Below are positions 53,974-62,611 of a DNA stretch of 64,000 nt, piece after piece. The translations under genes were made by a program, and so were the position numbers. The notes below the pieces were generated by a model. The model had not been told where the DNA came from and did not search any database. It saw nothing but the letters and a program-made list of their open reading frames with translations. Each line of letters opens with the position of its first letter. Positions within the stretch are counted from its first letter, which is position 1. The stretch comes from JAXGQD01 sp040766665. Lineage in GTDB: Bacteria > Bacillota > Clostridia > Saccharofermentanales > Fastidiosipilaceae. Location: the NCBI GenBank assembly GCA_040766665.1, contig JAXGQD010000009.1, positions 1-64,000 on the forward strand, written 5' to 3'.

Positions 53974-55491
53974 ATGGATTTACCAATCATTGCCGCATTA
54001 GCCACGCCGCCCGGCCAGTCCGGTTTGGCTGTCGTGCGCCTGAGCGGTAGCGGCGCGGCCGCATTGGCTGATCGCTGTTTTGCCTTTGGCCCTCTGCCGT
54101 CAGCTTCAGTAGCCTTTGAAGGTTCGAAGGTCGGCACCACAAAGCGTCACAAGAGAAGCATCGCCAGTATGAAAGGCTATCGCTGTGCCTTGGGTTACCT
54201 CTTTGATCCGGAAAGCGGAGAAATCATTGATCAATGTATTGCGACCCATTTCGTCGCCCCATATTCATATACCGGTGAAGAAACCGTAGAGTTTAGCTTC
54301 CATGGGGGTTTGGCGTTGCGGCGCAAGGTATTGCAGCTACTCTTTGCTTTAGGTGCGGAGGCGGCCCCGGCCGGTGAGTTTAGCTAACGCGCATTTCTCA
54401 ACGGAAAAATGGATTTGGCCCAGGCAGAAGCCGTCATGGATTTGATTAATGCGGAAGCCGGGCTTAGTTCTGCTTCTGCGCTGCAACAACTACAGGGACA
54501 GCTTTCGCAAGCTTTTATAGCGTTTCGCGAGGAACTTTTTGCCTTGTTGGCAGAACTCGAAATCGCCGTCGATTATCCTGAGCATGAGGACTTTGCTTTT
54601 GCCGAAGACGAACTACCCCAACGTCTGCTGAGAATTAAAGAAGCCTTACATGATTTACTTTCGGGATATAAGCAGAGCCTGAGTTTAAAAAAAGGTTTGC
54701 AGGTGGTTTTGGTAGGTGCACCGAATGTCGGAAAGTCATCCTTGCTGAATAGACTGAGCGGCAGTGAGCGCGCTATCGTGACTGACATTGCCGGCACAAC
54801 CCGTGACACGGTGGACAGCCTCATTGAAATTGCAGGCATCCCTGTGCGTCTCATAGATACAGCAGGTATCCGTGAAAGCAGCGATCAGGTGGAAAAAATT
54901 GGTGTGGCACGATCCTTAAAGGCGATGCAGGAAGCAGACTATATCCTTTGGACCATTACACCGGAAACCCTGCGTGATGCAGATCCACAACGCGTTGCGG
55001 CAGCCTTACGGGAAGAACTCGAATTTATCCCCCGAAGCCAAGCCTTTAGTCTTTTGCTCAATAAATTGGATTTACCCGAAGCTGATGAGCGCTTCGCCTT
55101 TCTGGTGGAGCAAGTGCTGCCGTTATTGGCTGACGAACTTGCAAAACACAGCGGTTTGCAAAGCCAGAGTGGTATCCCGCAATTATTACAGGTTTCGGCA
55201 CAGAGTGGACAAGGAATGGACGACCTGCGTCAAGCCATCGTGCAGGTTTATCAAAATTTAGGTAGTGGCAAAAGTGAAGCCCTGCGCATTACCTCGGAGC
55301 GCCATGCGGAAATCGTCCGACGTGCCGCGGCGCTCTTGGACCAAATACTGGCAGAACGCAGTTATTTGCCCTTGGACGTTCTCTCTCAAAGCCTCTTGGC
55401 TGTCGGTGATATACTGGCAGAAATCAGTGGCGAGCAGGTCAGCGAAAGCTTAATCAATGAGATATTTTCTCGTTTTTGTGTCGGAAAGTGA
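53974..55491 (+). CDS. mnmE: tRNA modification GTPase MnmE, interrupted by an in-frame TAA
   Basis: MnmE and MnmG install carboxymethylaminomethyl groups at U34 of certain tRNAs. The N-terminal domain has ALATPPGQSGLAVVRLSGSG and ETVEFSFHGGLAL. The G domain holds GAPNVGKSSLLNRLSG, IAGTTRDTVD and DTAGIRES, and the protein ends with the FCVGK motif. A TAA at 54385-54387 replaces the residue (usually Lys, Leu or Glu) in GEFS-x-RAFLNGKMDLAQAEAV. The frame is unchanged across it. One base change from AAA would explain it. A base-call error is more likely than true loss because both flanks are perfectly conserved. Confidence 0.93.
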
Positions 55492-57450
55492 GTGGGATTG
55501 TTGCAAAACACAAAAGTCAGAAGCATAGCCAGCGTTTTAGCTGAATCGGAAAACTATGAAGCAGGTAGCTACGATATTGCCGTAGTGGGTGCAGGCCATG
55601 CCGGTTGCGAAGCCGCAGCCGCAGCAACACGACTGGGCTGCCGCACGATTCTTTTCGGTATGAACTTGGATCAAGTAGCCAATATGCCTTGTAACCCCAA
55701 TATTGGGGGGACAGCCAAAGGTCAACTGGTTAAAGAAATAGATGCGCTGGGTGGACTCATGGGTCTCGTTGCCGATGAAGCGACACTACAGTTTCGTATG
55801 TTAAACCGTTCCAAGGGACCGGCTGTGCTTTCGCCGCGTGCTCAGATTGACCGTAGGAAGTATGCCGGATTGATGAAAGATCGGCTTGAAGCGATAGAAG
55901 GTTTGGATTTACGTCAAGATGAAATAGTGGAACTATTGACTGACGAAGCAGGGCAATGTACGGGCTTGTTAACTCGCTTTGGTGCGGTTTACCGGGCTTC
56001 ACGTATCATCCTGTGCACGGGGACCTATTTGCTCTCACGGATCATCATCGGTACACAAACTTTTGCCTCCGGTCCGGATAACCTCTTCCCGGCAGCTGAA
56101 CTCTCCCATTCGTTACGGAATTTCGGCATCGTTCTGCAGCGCTTTAAGACCGGAACGCCAGTCCGCGTTAATCTGCGCAGTATCGACACGACGGTGCTAG
56201 AAGAACAGCAAGGTGAGCCGGATGCTTTGCCTTTCAGCTTCATGAATGAAGATGAGCCCGCATATTTACAGCGGCCGCAGCGTTCTTGTTACCTGACTTG
56301 GACCAATGCGGAAACGCAGGCAATTATAAGCGCCAACCTGCATCGTTCGCCGCTGTTTTCCGGCATTATTGAGGGGGTAGGCGCACGCTACTGTCCTTCA
56401 ATAGAAGATAAAATTGTCCGTTTTAGCGATAAAGAGCGGCACCAGGTTTTTATCGAGCCGATGGGTGAGCATTCCTACGAAATGTATCTACAGGGTTTGT
56501 CAACCAGTCTGCCGCAAGATGTGCAAGTGGCTTTGCTGCAGAGCATCAAAGGCCTGGAAAAGGCCAAAATTCAGCGCAGTGCGTACGCTATCGAGTATGA
56601 TTGTCTGGAACCGAGCGAACTCAGCAATTCACTGGAATTAAGGCATGTAGCGGGTCTCTATGCAGCCGGTCAAATCAACGGCTCATCCGGATACGAGGAA
56701 GCGGCTGCCCAGGGCTTGATGGCCGGCATAAATGCTGCGAGATCATTACAAGGAAAAGAACCCATCGTCTTAGGACGAGATCAAGCCTACATCGGAGTCT
56801 TAATAGATGACTTGATAACGAAAGGCACAAAGGAGCCTTATCGCATGATGACTTCACGGGCAGAGTATCGACTGATTTTACGCCAGGACAATGCCGATCT
56901 AAGGCTTACACCGATTGGCTATGCTGTCGGTTTGGTCGACGATGCACGTTGGGAGCGCTTCTGTGAGAAAAAAGCAAACATTGATGCAGAATTACAACGT
57001 CTGCGTGAAACGCGTGTCGCCATGAATGAGGAGAGCAAGACCGTACTCGAAGCGCTAGGTACGACAGCCTTGCACGGTGGTGTCAGTCTGGCTGAGCTCC
57101 TGCGTCGCCCACAGTTGGATTATGAATCCCTAGCAGCTTTAGATCCTCAGCGTCCCCAACTGACAGCTGCCGTACGATACCAAGTAAATGTCGAATTAAA
57201 GTACGAGGGCTATATAAAGCTTGAGGAACAGCGCATTGCTAAACAAGCACACCTCGAGAAACGTCTCATTCCCAAAGATTTTGATTTTTCCGTTATCAGC
57301 GGTTTGCGCAATGAGGCGCGCGAGAAGCTACAAGTCTACCAGCCCAGTTCTGTCGGTCAGGCAGGACGTATTTCCGGCATCTCACCGGCGGATATCTCCG
57401 TTTTATTAATCTACTTAGAACGTTTTCAACAAGAGGTCGAACATGCCTGA
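55492..57450 (+). CDS. mnmG: tRNA uridine-5-carboxymethylaminomethyl modification enzyme MnmG (GidA)
   Basis: The 652-residue FAD enzyme is the partner of MnmE. It has the dinucleotide motif VVGAGHAGCEAAAAATRLGC, NIGGTAKGQLVKEIDALGG, the tRNA/active-site region SCYLTWTNAETQAII with PSIEDKIVRF, and GYEEAAAQGLMAGINA. I use GTG 55492, immediately after the mnmE stop; TTG 55498 or 55501 would also fit. It overlaps rsmG by 8 bp. Confidence 0.95.
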   Translation: MGLLQNTKVRSIASVLAESENYEAGSYDIAVVGAGHAGCEAAAAATRLGCRTILFGMNLDQVANMPCNPNIGGTAKGQLVKEIDALGGLMGLVADEATLQFRMLNRSKGPAVLSPRAQIDRRKYAGLMKDRLEAIEGLDLRQDEIVELLTDEAGQCTGLLTRFGAVYRASRIILCTGTYLLSRIIIGTQTFASGPDNLFPAAELSHSLRNFGIVLQRFKTGTPVRVNLRSIDTTVLEEQQGEPDALPFSFMNEDEPAYLQRPQRSCYLTWTNAETQAIISANLHRSPLFSGIIEGVGARYCPSIEDKIVRFSDKERHQVFIEPMGEHSYEMYLQGLSTSLPQDVQVALLQSIKGLEKAKIQRSAYAIEYDCLEPSELSNSLELRHVAGLYAAGQINGSSGYEEAAAQGLMAGINAARSLQGKEPIVLGRDQAYIGVLIDDLITKGTKEPYRMMTSRAEYRLILRQDNADLRLTPIGYAVGLVDDARWERFCEKKANIDAELQRLRETRVAMNEESKTVLEALGTTALHGGVSLAELLRRPQLDYESLAALDPQRPQLTAAVRYQVNVELKYEGYIKLEEQRIAKQAHLEKRLIPKDFDFSVISGLRNEAREKLQVYQPSSVGQAGRISGISPADISVLLIYLERFQQEVEHA

Positions 57451-58219
57451 GTCTGAGAGTAGCATGAAAGTACGCGGAGCAGACTTTTCCGCCTCGGAGC
57501 TAAGCCGTATTTTGAAGGAAGCGCCGGCTTTTTCCGACTTGCTGTCGGAAGCTGAGCGTCAGCTTTTCGAAGCATATGCGGCAGAATTAATTGAAACAAA
57601 TAAAAAGTTGAATTTAACTGCAATCACCAAAGCGGATGCACTGGCCTATCTGCATTTTTTGGATAGTCTGATGTTGATCCCCTTAATCGAAAAATTGCCA
57701 ATTGCTGTAAAAGAAAACCTGAGCTTAACCGATGTGGGCAGCGGTGCAGGGTTTCCGGGAATTCCTGTTAAAATTATGCGCCCACAGTGGAATGTCTTCT
57801 TAATGGATGCGCTCAATAAACGGGTCCGATTTCTCAATGATGTGATTGCCAAACTGGGATTAACGGAGATTAGCGCAGTTCATGTGCGAGCGGAAGAGGC
57901 CGGCCACCTGGCGCAGTACCGCGAGCAATCGGATATCGTAACAGCCAGGGCTGTCGCAGCTTTGGAAATTTTGGCTGAATTTTGCCTACCTCTGACAAAA
58001 GTAGGGGGCTATTTCATTGCCATGAAAGCCACACTGGCTGAAGCAGAGCTCGCAGCCGCAGATCCTGTGATAAAAAAATTAGGTGGCAAGATCGTTTCAA
58101 TTGAACGCTTCACATTGCCTTTTGAAGAACAGCAACGCAGCTTAATTGTGCTGGAAAAGCGGCAGACTTGCCCGCCGGGCTACCCCAGAAACTACGCCAA
58201 AATCAAGCAAAAGGCTTAG
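57443..58219 (+). CDS. rsmG: 16S rRNA (guanine-527 N7) methyltransferase RsmG
   Basis: The 258-residue protein has the RsmG pattern NKKLNLTAITKADALAYLHF, the S-adenosylmethionine loop LTDVGSGAGFPGIPVKI, and DALNKRVRFLNDV. It methylates G527 of 16S rRNA; loss causes low-level streptomycin resistance in other bacteria. It is the last gene of the mnmE-mnmG-rsmG run. Confidence 0.94.
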   Translation: MPESESSMKVRGADFSASELSRILKEAPAFSDLLSEAERQLFEAYAAELIETNKKLNLTAITKADALAYLHFLDSLMLIPLIEKLPIAVKENLSLTDVGSGAGFPGIPVKIMRPQWNVFLMDALNKRVRFLNDVIAKLGLTEISAVHVRAEEAGHLAQYREQSDIVTARAVAALEILAEFCLPLTKVGGYFIAMKATLAEAELAAADPVIKKLGGKIVSIERFTLPFEEQQRSLIVLEKRQTCPPGYPRNYAKIKQKA

Positions 58220-58225
58220 TGTGTA

Positions 58226-58234
58226 TGTTATAAT
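58226..58234 (+). promoter_or_regulatory. Extended -10 promoter of gyrA
   Basis: TGTTATAAT combines a TGN extension with a perfect TATAAT at 58229-58234, 61 bp before the GTG start. The -35 is poor. Confidence 0.65.
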
Positions 58235-58294
58235 TTAAGGCAAATCGTTCAGCGCAACGACGCAATTTCTAAGTGTTTAACAAAGGGGTGTCTC

Positions 58295-60906
58295 GTGGCA
58301 GATAAAAAAAGCCAGAACGAAGCGGCGGCGCAACACGTCGATCGCTTATTCATTGATAATGTCCATAATATTGTTCCAGTAGATCTTGAAACCGAAATGC
58401 AGAAGTCATTCATCGACTATGCGATGAGTGTCATTACCGACCGTGCTTTACCCGATGTACGCGACGGGCTAAAACCGGTGCATCGCCGCATTCTTTATTC
58501 GATGTTCACCCAAGGCTTTACGCCGGATAAACCACATCGCAAATGTGCGACCACGGTAGGAGACGTCTTGGGTCGTTTTCACCCTCACGGTGACGCCTCG
58601 GTTTATGACGCTCTTGTGCGTTTGGCGCAGGATTTTTCCATGCGTGAAATGTTGGTGGACGGTCATGGCAACTTCGGTTCTCGTGACGGAGATTCACCGG
58701 CCGCTTATCGATATACAGAATCCAGGCTGACCAAAATCGCCATGGAAATGATGAGCGACATCAACAAGAATACGGTCGATTTCAGACCAAACTTTGATGA
58801 GCACGAGATGGAGCCGGTGGTTTTACCAGCTCATTTACCGAATATGTTGATCAATGGCTCGGTAGGCATCGCCGTAGGTATGGCAACCAACATTCCGCCG
58901 CACAACTTGGCTGAAGTCATTGATGGAGCCATTCATCTGATGCATAACCCGGATGCCAGTGTCGAGGAATTGATGGAATTCATTAAAGGGCCGGATTTCC
59001 CGACCGCCGGTAATATTCTGGGCACTTCCGGAATCCGTGAGGTGTATCGCAGCGGTAAAGGCCGAATCACCGTCAGGGCTAAAGCGGAAATCGAAGAGAT
59101 GGATGGCGGACGCCATAAAATCATCGTCAATGATTTGCCTTACATGGTTAATAAAGCCAGACTTATTGAGCGCATCGCGGAAATGGTCAAAGAGAAGCGT
59201 CTGGAAGGCATTTCCTTTATTCGTGACGAGTCCGACCGCAAAGATGCCGTGCGTATCGTGATTGAGTTGAAACGTGATGCCAATGCCAACGTTGTGCTGA
59301 ATCAACTCTATAAACACACTCAGTTACAAGATAATTTCAATGCCAATATGTTGGCGCTTGTCCCGGAAGGGAATAATTTAATCCCGCGACAGGTATCCCT
59401 GCGAGAAGCTTTAAATTATTATCTGGAACACCAGAAAGAAGTGACCTTGCGTCGCACACGTTTTGACTTGGAGAAAGCGGAAGCCCGTGAACACATCGTT
59501 AACGGCTTGCTGATCGCCATCGACAACATCGATGAAGTCATCCGTATCATTCGCGCATCGGCCACCGAAGAAGAGGCCAAGCTGCGCTTAAGTGAGCGAT
59601 TCGGCTTTTCGCCGCGGCAGTCGCAGCATATCGTAGACATGCGTCTCGGTCGTTTGACCGGCCTGGAACGAGAAAAGCTGGAAGCGGAGCTCGCTGATTT
59701 ACGTGAAGGCGGATTCACTATTTCAACAGCATTTTAAGCGAAGAAGCCGTACTCTTGCAGGTGATTGATGAAGAACTGGCAGCCTTGCGCAATCGATATC
59801 AGAGTCCAAGGCGGACGACGATTGATCCATTTGCCGAAGAGATTACCGACGAAAGCCTGATTACCGAAGAGACGGTTGTACTGACCATGACTCAGTTTGG
59901 CTATATTAAGCGACTGCCGGCTGCGACCTACTCGATGCAGCATCGCGGCGGACGCGGTATAACCGGAATGCAGACCCGGGAAGAGGATTTTGTTGAGACT
60001 ATCATTACGGCTTCGTCACATGATAATTTGCTCTTCTTTACCAATACGGGTCGAGTCTTTAGGTTAAAGGCATATCAAATCCCTGAGGCGGGACGTACCG
60101 CCAAAGGCATAGCCATTGTTAACCTGCTGCAACTGGAGAGCGGTGAAAAAGTACGCAACATCATTCCGATCCATTCCTATGAGGAGGGCGGATATTTGGT
60201 GATGGCTACGGCTCAGGGCAACGTTAAGAAAACGGAACTTTTTGACTATGCCAACATCAACCGCCGCGGTTTAATTGCAATTGCTTTGCGCGAAGGAGAC
60301 GAGTTGGTCGGTGTGAGGCGCACACTGGGTGATAGAGACATGCTTTTGGTCAGCAGTGCGGGCCTGGGCATCCGCTTTAATGAGGCGGTCATCCGTGTCA
60401 CAGGACGTAACACTCAGGGTGTACGCGGTATGAAGTTGCGCAATGGCGATAAGGTGATCGGCATGATGTCCATCAACGAGGAAAAGGATTTGATGCTGGT
60501 ATCTGAGTTGGGTTATGGCAAAAGAACCGACTATGCCGATTTCCGCACCCAAGGTCGCGGCGGCTACGGTGTGAAAGTTTATCGCATCAGCGAAAAGACC
60601 GGCGCGTTGGTCGGTGTTAATCAGCTCACCAATGACCATGACCTAATTATTGTCAACGATGTCGGGGTGATTATTCGTATTTCGGCGGAAGAGATTCCGA
60701 CCTTGGGTCGCAACACGCAGGGTGTGAAGCTGATGCGTAGCCAAGAAGGTGTGGTCGTCGACATCGCTACGGTTCAGAAAGAAGAGCAGGCTGAGGAGAC
60801 TGAGCCCGAGCAGGCGGGTGCAGCAGAAACCTCTGCGGCTGACAGCACTGAAACTGAAAGCACTGAAACTGAAAGCACTGAGACCGAAACGAAGTCGGAT
60901 GAGTAG
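58295..60906 (+). CDS. gyrA: DNA gyrase subunit A, frame broken once
   Basis: Gyrase A cuts and rejoins DNA for negative supercoiling. The first part has the quinolone-resistance region HPHGDASVYDALVRLAQDFS and the catalytic Tyr140 in AAYRYTESRL. Near 59706-59712 the frame changes, and the second part continues with YFNSILSEEAVLLQVIDEEL-like sequence, the GyrA box QHRGGRGI, six beta-pinwheel repeats and an acidic tail of Thr-Glu-Ser repeats. The joined protein is about 870 residues. One missing base restores it, and since gyrase is essential a sequencing error is the likely cause. The start is GTG. Position 101 (E. coli Ser83) is Ala. Confidence 0.93.
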
Positions 60907-60973
60907 TCGGGTTTTGCCGAAATCAGCTGACTGACACGGGCATGGAGCAGAACAAAAAGATAGGGGAAAAGCG

Positions 60974-62611
60974 ATGTACAAAGTCATAGTGGTAGACGAC
61001 GAGTCTGAGATTCGCGAGGGTATCATCAGGAAAATCCCCTGGCAGGAACTGGGTTACACCGTGGTCGGTGATGCGGAAAACGGTGTGGATGCGTTGGAGT
61101 TGGTGGAGATGACACAGCCCGACGTCGTAATCTCTGACATCCGTATTCCTTTTATGGATGGTTTGACTTTGGCGTCACGGATCCACGAGGTGAACCTGTC
61201 CACTCAGGTCATCATTATTTCAGGATTCGATGACTTTGATTATGCGCGTCGCGCGGTTTCTCTAAATGTAGTCGAGTATTTGATGAAACCTATCAATGCG
61301 GAGGAACTTTCCGAGACCTTACGTAAGCTAAAAGACAAATTAGACAGAGAACGCGGTCAGCAGCGTGATATGAAGAGCTTGAAGGATTTGTTCGATACCC
61401 ATTTACCGGTGCTGAGAGAACAGTTTTTACAAGAACTCTTATCCGGACAAACCGATGAGGCGAACCTCAGACAGCGCAGTGAAAGCTTGAAGATGGGTAT
61501 TGTGGCAGATGAAACCCATCCTGTTGCAGTGGCCTATATCGGTGAGTCTGCTAAAGCTGAAGATGAGTCTGATAAGCCGGCAAGGACTGACCGTGCACTT
61601 TTACCGTTCTTCGTCAAACAAAGCGTTGATGAAATGCTCAATAAGAATCACCGCATCACCAGTTTCGTCAGAAGCGAAGGGGTGGTGCTGTTCGTGACCA
61701 TGCTTGAAGAAGGTGACGTGGTGCGTTTGGTACGCGACCTTAATACCTTGTGTCAATTCGTCCGTTCAGTGATGTGGCAGGGCATCTGTGCCGGTGTCGG
61801 CAATACAGTGACCTCACTTTCGGCTTTGGGTCAGTCATTCCACGAGGCTTCAACCGCCTATCTGCATAGCGCTTTTGTCGGAAATCAGCAGGCTTTATTT
61901 ATCGGAGATATTGAACCACAGCAGACCAAGGAATTCCCCTTCACTAAACACGATTGGCAGGAGTTGTCGCTCGCTATCACCATGCAGTCAGGAGAGCAGT
62001 TGGACGCTTTATTGGACCGCCTCTTTCTGAAACTGTCCGGTTACAGCTGGAATAAACGCATGATTCAGGAACTCGGATTAGAAATTCTGACCGGGCTCTT
62101 ACAGTTGATGCGTTCGTATGAATTGGACGAGGAAATTGTCTTTGGTTCCGATAGTAATTTAATTGAAGAAGTTGCCGCCTGCAGGCTTTTAACCGATTTA
62201 GAACGCTGGACGCGTAAAACCTGTACTAAAACTGCGGAAGAGGTGCGTTCGCTACGAAAATCGTCGGCCGATCGTCTGGCTAATGAAGCGAAAAATTATG
62301 TGCTCAATCATTTCAGTGATCCCGGTTTATCTGTCGAGACGATATGCTCGGTTTTACATGTCAGCCCGGCTTACTTTTCGACCACCTTCAAAAAACAGAC
62401 CGGTCAATCCTTTGTCAGTTTTTTGACGGAAGTGCGTATGAATGAAGCCAAACGTCTTTTAGAGACGACGGACGAAAAAACTTATATCATCACCTCAAAG
62501 GTCGGATATACAGAAGCCAATTATTTCAGTTACGCATTTAAGAAGCAGTTTGGGATATCACCGACTCGCTATCGCAGACAAAGTGTCAGTGAGGCAGGAA
62601 GCAGCGAATGA
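60974..62611 (+). CDS. Two-component response regulator, AraC type (YesN-like)
   Basis: The 545-residue regulator starts with a receiver domain: acidic pair DD at 8-9, phosphoacceptor Asp55 in DVVISDIRIPFMDG, and the conserved Lys in EYLMKPI. A long middle region of about 300 residues follows. The C-terminal AraC-type double helix-turn-helix (about 435-535) contains ICSVLHVSPAYFSTTFKKQT and ITSKVGYTEANYFSYAFKKQ. It overlaps the sensor kinase gene by 4 nt. Such pairs usually control carbohydrate uptake in Bacillota; the target here is unknown. Confidence 0.92.
   Translation: MYKVIVVDDESEIREGIIRKIPWQELGYTVVGDAENGVDALELVEMTQPDVVISDIRIPFMDGLTLASRIHEVNLSTQVIIISGFDDFDYARRAVSLNVVEYLMKPINAEELSETLRKLKDKLDRERGQQRDMKSLKDLFDTHLPVLREQFLQELLSGQTDEANLRQRSESLKMGIVADETHPVAVAYIGESAKAEDESDKPARTDRALLPFFVKQSVDEMLNKNHRITSFVRSEGVVLFVTMLEEGDVVRLVRDLNTLCQFVRSVMWQGICAGVGNTVTSLSALGQSFHEASTAYLHSAFVGNQQALFIGDIEPQQTKEFPFTKHDWQELSLAITMQSGEQLDALLDRLFLKLSGYSWNKRMIQELGLEILTGLLQLMRSYELDEEIVFGSDSNLIEEVAACRLLTDLERWTRKTCTKTAEEVRSLRKSSADRLANEAKNYVLNHFSDPGLSVETICSVLHVSPAYFSTTFKKQTGQSFVSFLTEVRMNEAKRLLETTDEKTYIITSKVGYTEANYFSYAFKKQFGISPTRYRRQSVSEAGSSE

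Noticed and set aside
21535..54387. Stop-codon reassignment to explain in-frame TAG in thrC and TAA in mnmE
   Set aside because: Both codons end many normal genes here, the residues expected at the two sites differ (Tyr versus Lys-like), and most other breaks are indels.
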